Source of the DNA: Methylocaldum sp002005105
GTDB lineage: Bacteria > Pseudomonadota > Gammaproteobacteria > Methylococcales > Methylococcaceae
NCBI RefSeq assembly: GCF_051027545.1
Contig: NZ_CP194902.1
Span: 310,001-374,000 of the forward strand
DNA: 64,000 bases
Direction: 5' to 3'
Shown here: one piece after another, positions 1 to 8,744 of the stretch
Layout: every line of letters starts with the position of its first letter
How positions within the stretch are numbered: the first letter of the stretch is position 1
Made by a program: the position numbers and the translations under genes
Notes under the pieces: generated by a model
Seen by the model: the letters and a program-made list of their open reading frames with translations, nothing else
Database searches by the model: none
Told to the model about the DNA's origin: nothing

Positions 1-68
1 CGCCGATTCGTTTAGGTAGGGCGGCGACCCGCTTTCCACAAGACCGGCCACGCGAGGCCATAAAACCG

Positions 69-99
69 AAGGCCAGCCTAACGCTGGCCTTCATCTTTT
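69..99 (+). terminator. Rho-independent terminator of an upstream gene
   Basis: A nine-base stem (arms 69-77 and 83-91) with a five-base loop is followed by a short T-rich tail. It sits before the groES promoter and probably ends a transcript that enters from left of the window, whose gene is not visible here. Confidence 0.6.
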
Positions 100-146
100 C
101 TGAAATGCTAGCTCGATTCGGTAATCAAAATTTCATATTGCGCCCC

Positions 147-174
147 TTGAAAACTAAATCCGCATCGCTATATT
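147..174 (+). promoter_or_regulatory. Candidate sigma-70 promoter of groESL
   Basis: TTGAAA at 147-152 and TATATT at 169-174 are separated by 16 bp. The predicted start, near 180, falls inside the CIRCE-like repeat, so a bound repressor would block initiation. The -35 also resembles the sigma-32 -35, but no properly spaced sigma-32 -10 is visible. Confidence 0.45.
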
Positions 175-175
175 G

Positions 176-202
176 TTAGCAGCTCTCGACAGAGAGTGCT
201 AA
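176..202 (+). promoter_or_regulatory. CIRCE-like operator (HrcA site) of groESL
   Basis: The right arm GAGTGCTAA matches the CIRCE consensus exactly. The left arm reads TTAGCAGCTC where the consensus is TTAGCACTC, which is best explained by one extra G in that arm. The total length is still 27 bp. HrcA represses groESL through this element in many bacteria. No hrcA gene lies in the window. Confidence 0.75.
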
Positions 203-254
203 CACTACAGTGTTTTTTTGAGGTTCAAACTTCTTCAAGGAGAAAACAGTCATC

Positions 255-545
255 ATGAAAATTCGTCCCTTGCATGACCGTATCGTCGTAAAACGCTGGG
301 AAGAAGAAAAAACATCCCCGGGCGGAATCGTCATTCCCGACACCGCAAAGGAAAAGCCGATCAAAGGCGAAGTGGTTGCTGTAGGAAACGGAAAAGCCCT
401 GGATAACGGTCAAGTGCGCGCACTGGATGTAAAAGTCGGTGACAAAGTCTTGTTCGGCAAGTATGCCGGTACCGAAGTCAAAATCGACGGCACCGAATAT
501 CTGATGCTGCGCGAAGACGACATCATGGGCGTATTCGAAGCCTGA
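255..545 (+). CDS. groES: Co-chaperonin GroES
   Basis: This 96-residue protein has the usual length and sequence of the 10-kDa co-chaperonin. It opens with MKIRPLHDRIVVKR and contains the mobile-loop region EEEKTSPGGIVIPD, which contacts GroEL. The heptameric ring caps the GroEL cavity in the cytoplasm during ATP-driven folding. AAGGAG lies about 13 bases before the ATG. groEL follows 42 bp downstream, the normal groESL operon, and the CIRCE-like operator upstream predicts heat-shock derepression through HrcA. Confidence 0.98.
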   Translation: MKIRPLHDRIVVKRWEEEKTSPGGIVIPDTAKEKPIKGEVVAVGNGKALDNGQVRALDVKVGDKVLFGKYAGTEVKIDGTEYLMLREDDIMGVFEA

Positions 546-587
546 TCCACGACCTAACGTTCAGACTGATTTTGGAGGAATTAACTG

Positions 588-2216
<1,629 letters not shown>

Positions 2217-2244
2217 TCGGTTGCTTCCACGACCGAGAACACCA

Positions 2245-2275
2245 AAGCCCCGCCGAAAACGGCGGGGCTTTTTCG
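2245..2275 (+). terminator. Rho-independent terminator of groESL
   Basis: A perfect ten-base GC-rich stem (2245-2254 with 2261-2270) and a six-base loop are followed by a T run. It lies 28 bp after the groEL stop codon. Confidence 0.92.
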
Positions 2276-2378
2276 TCTGATCTTATCCCGTTTTTCTATA
2301 TCAAAAGTTGTTTTTAGAATTTTTAGGATTGAATCTCGTGTGTTACCTTATCCGTCACGGTTTCTACCCCGATACGAC

Positions 2379-3116
2379 ATGAGTACTCAATTCTTCGATC
2401 TCGATCAGCTTAAAGGCGAACTGGCCGGAAAAAATCCCCGCGCGATTCTCAAGGCGGCGCTGACATGGTTCGACAACATCGCCATTTCCTTCAGCGGCGC
2501 CGAAGACGTGGTATTGATCGACCTAGCCAGCAAGCTCAAGCCGGGCATTCAGGTCTTCACCTTGGATACCGGTCGCTTGCATCCCGAAACCTACAGATTG
2601 ATCGAGACCGTTCGGGAGCGCTACCCCATTCGGCTGGACGTTCTTTCGCCGGATCGCGTGCAACTGGAAGCTTTAGTCAGAGAAAAAGGCTTATTCAGCT
2701 TCTACAAAGACGGCCATCACGAATGTTGCAGCATCCGCAAGGTCGAGCCGCTTCGCCGGAAGCTTAGTCAGCTGGACGCCTGGATTACCGGTCAGCGACG
2801 CGACCAAAACCCGACTCGGGAAAATTTGGCCGAGATCGAGCTTGACGAAGCTTTTTCCACGCCCGACCATCGCCTGATCAAATTCAATCCGCTCGCGAAC
2901 TGGTCGTCGGCGCAGGTGTGGGATTACATCGAGGCCTACGACGTGCCCTTCAACGAACTGCATCGTAAAGGTTTCGTCAGCATAGGCTGCGAACCTTGCA
3001 CTCGGCCGATTCTGCCCAATCAGCATGAGCGCGAAGGCCGGTGGTGGTGGGAAGATGCCGGGAAGAAGGAATGCGGCCTACATGCCGGGAATCTGAAAAC
3101 AGCTGAAAAAGCTTGA
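2379..3116 (+). CDS. cysH: Assimilatory adenylyl-sulfate (APS) reductase, [4Fe-4S] type
   Basis: The 245-residue cytoplasmic protein reduces APS to sulfite with thioredoxin in sulfate assimilation. It has the SFSGAED nucleotide loop near residue 38, the cluster cysteines C116-C117 and C204-xx-C207, and the catalytic cysteine C232 in KECGLH. The CC/CxxC set is the mark of the iron-sulfur enzymes that use APS directly and is absent from the E. coli PAPS reductase. I chose the ATG at 2379; an in-frame GTG at 2340 would add 13 residues that lack family similarity. The gene is convergent with cysB, and a sulfite reductase lies about 9 kb away. Confidence 0.93.
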   Translation: MSTQFFDLDQLKGELAGKNPRAILKAALTWFDNIAISFSGAEDVVLIDLASKLKPGIQVFTLDTGRLHPETYRLIETVRERYPIRLDVLSPDRVQLEALVREKGLFSFYKDGHHECCSIRKVEPLRRKLSQLDAWITGQRRDQNPTRENLAEIELDEAFSTPDHRLIKFNPLANWSSAQVWDYIEAYDVPFNELHRKGFVSIGCEPCTRPILPNQHEREGRWWWEDAGKKECGLHAGNLKTAEKA

Positions 3117-3125
3117 GGATCAACA

Positions 3126-3151
3126 CCGGCCTTGGCGCATCACCAAGCCGG
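3126..3151. terminator. Hairpin between convergent cysH and cysB
   Basis: An imperfect stem (3126-3135 with 3143-3151, one bulge) fills the 46-bp gap between the two stop codons. No strong T tract is present on either side, so a role as a shared terminator is only plausible. Confidence 0.35.
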
Positions 3152-3162
3152 GCATGCGAAAA

Positions 3163-4137
3163 CTAGCGCACCGGCAGCGCGATATTCTCGAACAAGGCAT
3201 CGACGTCTTTTTGTTCCCGCTGGGTCATGGCTTGTTCCACCAATTCCCGCGTCAGATGCGGCGCGAATAAGCGGATGAACTCGTAAATGAATCCGCGGAT
3301 GAACATATCCCGCCGCAGCCCGATCTTCGTCGTGCTCAAACCGAACATATGACTGGCATCGAGCGGAATCAGATCGGCGTCCGCGACAGGGTCGTAAGCC
3401 ATCTTGGCAACGATTCCGACTCCCAAACCGAGCCTTACATAGGTCTTGATCACGTCCGCATCCACCGCAGTCAAAGCTAACTGGGGATGCAGATTTGCCT
3501 TCTCGAACGCCTGATCCAGCTGCGAACGTCCGGTAAATCCGAAGACGTAAGTCACGATGGGATACTCGGCGACATCCTGCAAAGTTAGCTCCGCCTTTTC
3601 CGTCAATGGATGCCCCTGCTGTACCAAGACACAGCGATTCCACTGGTAACACGGCAGCATGACGAGATTCTCGAAGAGTTCCATCGCTTCGGTGGCAATC
3701 GCCATATCGACAACCCCGCGCGACGCCAATTCGGAAATCTGCATCGGCGTGCCCTGGTTGATATTGAGCTTGATCCCGGGGTAACGACGCATGAACTCCT
3801 TTATGGCGGGAGGAAGCGCATAGCGCGCCTGCGTGTGCGTAGTGGCGATGGACAGCGAACCGACCTTATTGTCGCGGTGTTCCTGCGCGATATTCTTTAT
3901 ATCCTGGACCTTGCCCAAAATTTCTCCGGCAATCGCCACAATCTGCTTGCCGGCTGCGGTAATCTCCGTCAGGTGCTTGCCGTTCCGCGCGAAAATCGGA
4001 AGCCCCAGTTCATCCTCCAAAAGCCGGACTTGCTTGCTAATTCCGGGCTGCGACGTGTAGAGGCTGTCCGCCGTCGCAGAAACATTCAATTCGTGCTGCG
4101 CAACTTCCCAGATATAGCGTAATTGCTGCAATTTCAT
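3163..4137 (-). CDS. cysB: LysR-family regulator CysB
   Basis: This 324-residue regulator starts MKLQQLRYIWEVAQ. The winged helix-turn-helix occupies roughly residues 1-60 (NVSATADSLYTSQPGISKQV), followed by the inducer-binding domain. Near full-length resemblance to CysB identifies it as the activator of cysteine biosynthesis, which responds to N-acetylserine or O-acetylserine and to sulfide. An in-frame extension to 4176 lacks family similarity, so I chose the ATG at 4137. Likely targets in the window are cysH next door and cysI. Confidence 0.93.
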   Translation of the reverse strand: MKLQQLRYIWEVAQHELNVSATADSLYTSQPGISKQVRLLEDELGLPIFARNGKHLTEITAAGKQIVAIAGEILGKVQDIKNIAQEHRDNKVGSLSIATTHTQARYALPPAIKEFMRRYPGIKLNINQGTPMQISELASRGVVDMAIATEAMELFENLVMLPCYQWNRCVLVQQGHPLTEKAELTLQDVAEYPIVTYVFGFTGRSQLDQAFEKANLHPQLALTAVDADVIKTYVRLGLGVGIVAKMAYDPVADADLIPLDASHMFGLSTTKIGLRRDMFIRGFIYEFIRLFAPHLTRELVEQAMTQREQKDVDALFENIALPVR

Positions 4138-4407
4138 GGCGTCTTCGGCGTCATCCCGAGTGAACGAGGGAAACAAAAATTATACTCTTTTCAATAGCAT
4201 CATTTCGCAAAGCTCAACTCTAAGGCTGAATTAATCGCGAAAAGCTACCAACCTCGAGCAGCCCCGAATTTCGGCAAATACTCTATCTCTAGGTAAGATC
4301 TGCGAGGACTGCTAAACGCCTGTCACCGTTGCCGGTATCGTTTCCGACGAACCGGTTCCCGCTCCACCTCAAAACCGACTCGAAACTGCGGAGCGCTTGT
4401 ATTTCGG
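4138..4407. other. Intergenic region upstream of cysB
   Basis: This is AT-richer sequence that presumably holds the cysB promoter on the minus strand. I see no convincing gene, terminator or repeat in it. Confidence 0.4.
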
Positions 4408-4844
4408 GTGCCTCAGGGACAGGAATTCTTGAAAGCATGGGTCGAGTCGGACTTCCGTTGCGGTGAAGCTGGACAAGTGGGATACGACGCCGTGGCAGGC
4501 CATCGGAGCATCAAATTCCGATCGGTGGCCGTAACCACCGTAAAAGGCGAAGGCAAGGGGTACATCGACCGCGGCCATGCGGTCATTTACCGCGGCACCT
4601 ACGAAAAGTTTCGCGACGAGGACGGATACATCTTTCCACGCGGGGAGCGGATCGCGGCGTGCGAACGCACTTCCGCATGATTACCGAAGATCCTTATGAA
4701 GACGATTTCATCGGGATCGAGCCGTATATCTTACAAGACCCCGCAGCCTGGTGCGCACATCCCGGCACGCGCCGCCCAGTTCAGTTTTCCAAGAGCGGAC
4801 GACAAATCTTGAGCGATTGTGAAAACAGCAGCGGCAGCTGCTGA
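4408..4844 (+). pseudogene. Degraded C-terminal remnant of an ArsM-like SAM methyltransferase
   Basis: Frame one (4408-4680) encodes a segment containing HAVIYRGTYEKFRDEDGYIF and then PRGERIAACERT, which resembles the region after the Rossmann domain in arsenite-methyltransferase-like proteins. Around 4665 the similarity moves to another frame, reading FRMITEDPYEDDFIGIEPYI and ending in a Cys- and Ser-rich tail at 4844. Restoring one base near 4665 joins the two. The whole N-terminal SAM-binding domain is missing and no ribosome site is visible. Family assignment rests on remembered similarity only. Confidence 0.55.
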
Positions 4845-4877
4845 AACGTGTTCGGTTCAAGACCGACTGTTCACGAC

Positions 4878-4906
4878 AAAAAGGCGCTGCTGACTTCAAC
4901 AGCGCC
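4878..4906 (-). terminator. Rho-independent terminator of fdxA
   Basis: Read on the minus strand, a seven-base stem (4883-4889 with 4900-4906) and a ten-base loop are followed by a run of five T. It lies about 110 bp after the fdxA stop codon. Confidence 0.65.
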
Positions 4907-5013
4907 CTCGACAGCGGAGATTGAGACTTTTCAGTTGAGGCGACGAAAAGACGAATTATCGAACCCGATTGAACTCCCCGCCGTATAACTCATCGCTAGC
5001 CACGACCTTCCGA

Positions 5014-5337
5014 TTATTTTTCGAGATATTGCATCTTGTCCGGTTTGCCGTTCCACTCGTCCGCATCTTCCAAAGCTGGCTTGACTTCCGTGATGCTTGG
5101 CCACACTTTCGAAAGCTCCGCGTTCAATTGGATGAATTGTTCCTGGCCCTCCGGAACTTCATCTTCGGAATAAATCGCGTTCGCGGGGCATTCGGGCTCG
5201 CATAAAGTGCAGTCGATACATTCATCAGGATCGATGACTAGAAAATTCGGCCCCTCGTGAAAGCAGTCGACCGGGCAAACATCGACGCAATCGGTAAATT
5301 TGCACTTGATGCAGTTTTCGGTTACTACGAAAGTCAT
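5014..5337 (-). CDS. fdxA: Seven-iron ferredoxin FdxA ([3Fe-4S][4Fe-4S])
   Basis: The 107-residue protein has nine cysteines at positions 9, 12, 17, 21, 25, 40, 43, 46 and 50. This is the spacing of the Azotobacter FdI-type ferredoxin, which carries one 3Fe and one 4Fe cluster. The C-terminal half is the usual acidic extension, ending PDKMQYLEK. It is a soluble low-potential electron carrier; its partner cannot be named from sequence. The ribosome site AGGAAAA precedes the ATG. It lies downstream of the P460 cytochrome on the same strand, with a 218-bp gap. Confidence 0.95.
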   Translation of the reverse strand: MTFVVTENCIKCKFTDCVDVCPVDCFHEGPNFLVIDPDECIDCTLCEPECPANAIYSEDEVPEGQEQFIQLNAELSKVWPSITEVKPALEDADEWNGKPDKMQYLEK

Positions 5338-5474
5338 TTCAAATTTTCCTGTAAGCTGTATGGGTTACCAGATAACAGCCTGTTTCGCTCGTTATTGGAC
5401 TCGGCTCTATGCGTGCAGTTTCACCGCCCCGCCAAACCCGTTCCAATCTATCTTGCAAGCAGCAGTGACGGGCA

Positions 5475-5494
5475 GCCTCTTGAAATTAAGAGGC
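5475..5494. other. Hairpin between the P460 gene and fdxA
   Basis: A perfect seven-base stem (5475-5481 with 5488-5494) and a six-base loop follow the P460 stop codon by about 60 bp. The minus-strand side lacks a T tract, so it is at best a weak terminator of the cytochrome gene or an RNA-stabilising element. Confidence 0.3.
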
Positions 5495-5555
5495 GCATTT
5501 TACATGCACCTGGGGCAATTCCCAAGCAACCCCCGCCGATATCGTCTTTTCCGGT

Positions 5556-6056
5556 TCAAGGCAAATTGATCGGTCCCGTGAATACCCAATCGTTCTGTTG
5601 AACAGTCGTGTGGCAGCCGACGCATTCCTGTACAAAATTCGCGTCCTTGCCATAAGGTTCCTGCTTCTCTCCCAGCCAGCGGGCAAAACCCCAGCCGCCC
5701 GTTGAAGCATACTTGGCTGAATCCTTGATCATGAACTCGGCATGGACGAATTCACCCGGCACCATGGCCGTGGGATATTTGGGATGGTTTTTTTGCTTTA
5801 CCACCAGCTTGGCCAGCACCGCTCCATCTGGCCAAGGATTGGTATTTCCGGCTCTCGCCGCAGCAATAGCGACATCATTACCTAAAATGGCACGGAGCGT
5901 ACTGGTTTCCGGACGCTGAGAAACGGCGATTAGCCGCCAATCTTTATAATTCTGCGGGATCGTAATCCCATTCGGAGCCGGTGCTACATTGGACTGTTCC
6001 GCCCAAGCAAACGTCGCGATGACCGCGGCCCCCAAGATCATCATAATTCTTTTCAC
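5556..6056 (-). CDS. Cytochrome P460-family periplasmic c-type haem protein
   Basis: This 166-residue protein has a signal peptide (residues 1-19, ending AWA) and one haem c motif, CVGCH, at 145-149. The body, with DGAVLAKLV, VPGEFVHAEFMIKD and GGWGFARW, matches the P460/cytochrome c'-beta family. True P460s oxidise hydroxylamine, and NO, using a lysine cross-linked to the haem. Lys83 in DGAVLAKLV aligns by eye with the family's lysine-bearing segment, which favours P460 over c'-beta, but this needs a structural alignment. The start is GTG with GAGGAG upstream. It is divergent from the haemoglobin gene. Confidence 0.85.
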   Translation of the reverse strand: MKRIMMILGAAVIATFAWAEQSNVAPAPNGITIPQNYKDWRLIAVSQRPETSTLRAILGNDVAIAAARAGNTNPWPDGAVLAKLVVKQKNHPKYPTAMVPGEFVHAEFMIKDSAKYASTGGWGFARWLGEKQEPYGKDANFVQECVGCHTTVQQNDWVFTGPINLP

Positions 6057-6261
6057 TGCAAAATCTCCTCTGAGAGTCGTAAAACTTGCCCCCTAGCGAA
6101 GACGAACACACGTTAGCACCGGCACTTCACTCGGATAAGGTAAATCCAGCGCTACCGATCGTCGAACCTTGCCAAGGTGTTGCGTCTAGCGGGTGCCGGG
6201 GACAAAGGCAGCCGATTTTCGGTCTTTTTGTCCAAGCCTGCAATCCGCAAACCTAGGCCGA

Positions 6262-6291
6262 TTGACAGAGTAGCGTACCGTCTCTTAATAT
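6262..6291 (+). promoter_or_regulatory. Sigma-70 promoter candidate of the haemoglobin gene
   Basis: TTGACA at 6262-6267 and TAATAT at 6286-6291 are 18 bp apart. Transcription would start near 6298 and give a leader of about 108 bases. The decamer GATTGACAGA that contains the -35 recurs exactly at 6371-6380, just before the gene. Confidence 0.55.
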
Positions 6292-6318
6292 TCATCGAGC
6301 ACGCATATTAAGTGCAAT

Positions 6319-6352
6319 AAACGCGATTTACGCGTTTTTTTATGCGCGTAAA
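6319..6352 (+). promoter_or_regulatory. Overlapping terminator-like and competing hairpins in the glbN leader
   Basis: Hairpin one pairs 6319-6325 with 6331-6337 around a five-base loop and runs into seven T (6335-6341), the form of an intrinsic terminator reading toward glbN. Hairpin two pairs 6327-6334 with 6345-6352, eight perfect pairs, and uses the same CGCG at 6331-6334. The two cannot form together. This is the layout of transcription attenuation, though DNA operator dyads would look alike. Confidence 0.45.
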
Positions 6353-6370
6353 GATGCATTAATGCTACAT
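6351..6370 (+). promoter_or_regulatory. NsrR-like nitric-oxide-response operator candidate
   Basis: AAGATGCATT closely matches the NsrR half-site (AAGATGCYTTT in E. coli), and its end forms a perfect decamer palindrome GCATTAATGC at 6356-6365. The second half-site is poor. The position, about 36 bp before the haemoglobin start, fits repression. NsrR would need to be found elsewhere in the genome. Confidence 0.35.
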
Positions 6371-6405
6371 GATTGACAGAAACCCATAGTTTTGGAGAAC
6401 TCTAA

Positions 6406-6774
6406 ATGAGCCAAAGTCTTTTTGAAAAGCTGGGGGGCGAAGCTGCCGTAGACGCTGCCGTCGATATTTTTTACCGCAAGGTCTTGAGCGACGACCGAAT
6501 CGCGCATTTCTTCGAAAGCGTCGACATGGAGGCACAAGCGGCCAAGCAGAAAGCATTCTTGACCATGGCGTTCGGCGGTCCTCATCACTACTCCGGTCTC
6601 GACATGCGGCGAGGCCACGCTCATCTTGTCAAGAACGGATTGAACGACGCTCATTTTGATGCGGTGATGGAAAACCTGGCCGCGACCATGCAGGAACTCA
6701 AAGTTCCGGAAGAACTAATTGCCGAAGCTGCGGCCATCGCCGAAAGTACTCGGAACGACGTTCTCGGTCGATAA
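6406..6774 (+). CDS. glbN: Group I truncated (2/2) haemoglobin
   Basis: The 122-residue protein matches group I truncated haemoglobins end to end. It has Tyr23 at B10, the CD1 phenylalanine in HFF near residue 36, Gln48 in the distal region and the proximal His71 in GHAHLV. Lys47 stands where Synechocystis GlbN has its second haem-ligand histidine, so the sixth ligand probably differs. Group I proteins bind O2 and NO, and several act as NO dioxygenases. The ribosome site is GGAG. It lies 29 bp before a flavoreductase that could reduce it. Confidence 0.95.
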   Translation: MSQSLFEKLGGEAAVDAAVDIFYRKVLSDDRIAHFFESVDMEAQAAKQKAFLTMAFGGPHHYSGLDMRRGHAHLVKNGLNDAHFDAVMENLAATMQELKVPEELIAEAAAIAESTRNDVLGR

Positions 6775-6803
6775 CCCGCGGCTTATTCTGGGGAAGGGTC
6801 TCG

Positions 6804-7781
6804 ATGCCGAACATCCGCTACGATGGACAAATCTATTCGCTACGCGACGGTCAGTCCGTTCTTGAGTGTTTGACCGAGCACGGCGCATCCGTGCCGTTCG
6901 GTTGTCGCGCCGGTATTTGCCAAGCCTGTCTGATGCGGGCGGAGGTCGGGCGTCCACCGGAAGCTTCGCAAAAAGGACTGAAGCCGACGCTAAAAGCCAA
7001 GAATTACTTTCTGGCGTGTATTTGCAATCCGGAAGAAACCCTTTCAGTCTCGTTGCCTGGCAACGAGCTTTCCAGGACCCCCGCGACGATTGTGGGCATG
7101 GAGCTTCTAAACGCCGAGATCATGCAGGTCAGCCTGAAAGCCCACGAACAGATCGAGTATCGGGCCGGTCAATTCATCAACCTGTATCAGGGCGAGAATC
7201 TGGCGCGAAGCTATTCCGTCGCCAGCCTACCGACCGAAGATCCTCATATTCATATCCACGTACGGCGAGTACCACAAGGGAAAGTGAGCAATTGGGTGCA
7301 CGACGCCTTGCGCCCGGGCGACACGATCGACATTCAAGGTCCAGGCGGCGATTGCTATTACCTACCCGGATCGCCCGAACAAGGCCTGCTGCTGATCGGC
7401 ACGGGCAGCGGACTGGCGCCGCTGTACGGCGTCGTTCGTGACGCTCTCGCCCAGGGCCATATCGGACCGATCAGGCTCTTTCACGGCAGCCGGACTCCGA
7501 ACGGTCTCTACCTAACCGATAAACTGCGAGAACTTACCAGAGCCTACTCCAATTTCGAGTACACAGCCTGTCTTTCGGGCAGCCACGTTTCGAAAGAATT
7601 CGCAAGCGGAAGGGTTCACCAGATCGCGTTGAATGAGGTGCCCAACTTGACAGGATGGCGAGTTTTTCTGTGCGGACACCCGGAAATGGTGAAAGCCGCT
7701 CAAAAGAAAGCCTTCCTGGCAGGCGCATCCATGAAAGACATCGTGTGCGACGCGTTCACGTCACGTGTGATTCCCAGCTGA
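6804..7781 (+). CDS. 2Fe-2S ferredoxin/FAD/NAD(P)H oxidoreductase
   Basis: This 325-residue protein has three modules. The first is an N-terminal plant-type ferredoxin with C34, C39, C42 and C72. The second is an FAD domain with ARSYSVAS near residues 133-140. The third is an NAD(P) domain with GTGSGLAPL and the C-terminal FLCGHPEM. The architecture is that of MmoC, the methane monooxygenase reductase, and of aromatic dioxygenase reductases. No oxygenase lies nearby. The gene directly follows the truncated haemoglobin, so a role as its NAD(P)H-dependent reductase is a reasonable inference. GGGGAAGGG precedes the ATG. Confidence 0.9.
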   Translation: MPNIRYDGQIYSLRDGQSVLECLTEHGASVPFGCRAGICQACLMRAEVGRPPEASQKGLKPTLKAKNYFLACICNPEETLSVSLPGNELSRTPATIVGMELLNAEIMQVSLKAHEQIEYRAGQFINLYQGENLARSYSVASLPTEDPHIHIHVRRVPQGKVSNWVHDALRPGDTIDIQGPGGDCYYLPGSPEQGLLLIGTGSGLAPLYGVVRDALAQGHIGPIRLFHGSRTPNGLYLTDKLRELTRAYSNFEYTACLSGSHVSKEFASGRVHQIALNEVPNLTGWRVFLCGHPEMVKAAQKKAFLAGASMKDIVCDAFTSRVIPS

Positions 7782-7965
7782 TCGAAAAAACTCGGAGCCT
7801 AGCGGGTCCCGGGTTTGGCGTCGGCAGGAACGTGAACCGCCGCGACCATCCCTGCCCCTGATATCGACGGAGACGTGAGATGTGGAGGCTACCTTCAGGC
7901 CGCTCCCGTCGAGTAGATGTTGCCCAGGGTGGTGCGAAACCGACCGAGCGTAAAAAATACCTTCC

Positions 7966-8448
7966 TCAGTCATCATCTTCCTCGATGGTCACCTGAGTGC
8001 CATCCGCCGAAACAAAAACCTCGATCTTCTTGTTCCTTTCGTCCCGTCCCTCGAACTCGTATCCGGCGGGGCCAATTCCCTTAGTGACCGATTCGACCTC
8101 GTCCGGTTTGAAATTGGGCAGCCTCGCTTTCAATGCTTCACGCGCGACGATGGGGACCTCCTCCAACGGAATCTCGGTCTCGGCCTCGACCAATGTCCCT
8201 TCGGGCGTCACCTCAACCTCTACTTTACGATTCGATGAATCACGTCCCTTCAGTTCGTAAATGGCCTGGCCCTTTTCCGTTTCCGTCTCAGCTTTCTCCC
8301 ATTGGACTCCAGGCACCGCCTTGTCTGCCGTTGCTCTTACGGCTGGCGGCACTTGATCCAAAGGAACCTTCTTCTCGCCTGAACTCCCGGAGCCGTCACA
8401 ACCGGTAAGACTGACGAGACACAATAAACCGAAGGTGATAAATCTCAT
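7966..8448 (-). CDS. Acidic lipoprotein with two PepSY-like repeats
   Basis: This 160-residue protein starts MRFITFGLL and has a lipobox LTGC, so it should be a lipid-anchored envelope protein. The rest is two tandem copies of a unit of about 65 residues. Each begins VPLDQVPPAVR or IPLEEVPIVAR and later reads YELKGRDSSNRKVEVEV or YEFEGRDERNKKIEVFV. The pattern resembles PepSY-like (BLIP-fold) repeats, whose proteins often act as inhibitors or ligand binders. The tail is an acidic EEDDD. The family name is tentative and no function can be assigned. The upstream in-frame extension to 8496 lacks sense. Confidence 0.75.
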   Translation of the reverse strand: MRFITFGLLCLVSLTGCDGSGSSGEKKVPLDQVPPAVRATADKAVPGVQWEKAETETEKGQAIYELKGRDSSNRKVEVEVTPEGTLVEAETEIPLEEVPIVAREALKARLPNFKPDEVESVTKGIGPAGYEFEGRDERNKKIEVFVSADGTQVTIEEDDD

Positions 8449-8744
8449 GATTCGAACCCTCCTTGTCCGTCCGATGAATAGAAATGCGCCGCTCATCGCC
8501 TTGGCTATTTGGGCAGTGAGCAGCCTCTCGTTCGAGTGATGTAAGCAACAAGCGCAAGTACCGTCAATTGGGACAAATCCCTAACGCAGAACGGCCGAAA
8601 CCACGCCTGAAGACCGCGCCATGCCGAAATGGGCACTAGTCCCAGGCCCCCTGGACTATCGGAAATGTCGCCTTAAGCTACGCCGACCGCCTTAGTCTTG
8701 AACGATGCGATAACATCCTCTCTTTCGATCAACAGAAACTGAAC
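8449..8744. other. Divergent intergenic region, lipoprotein and symporter
   Basis: The gap should hold promoters for both flanking genes. I see no convincing ORF, RNA or strong repeat in it. Confidence 0.4.

Noticed and set aside
147..167. Sigma-32 heat-shock promoter of groES
   Set aside because: CTTGAAA fits the -35, but the only -10-like sequence is about 7 bp away, far shorter than the required spacing.
4969..5601. Plus-strand ORFs over fdxA and the following gap (4969-5205, 5257-5601)
   Set aside because: They are shadows of the cysteine-rich ferredoxin gene or run into spacer, without ribosome sites.
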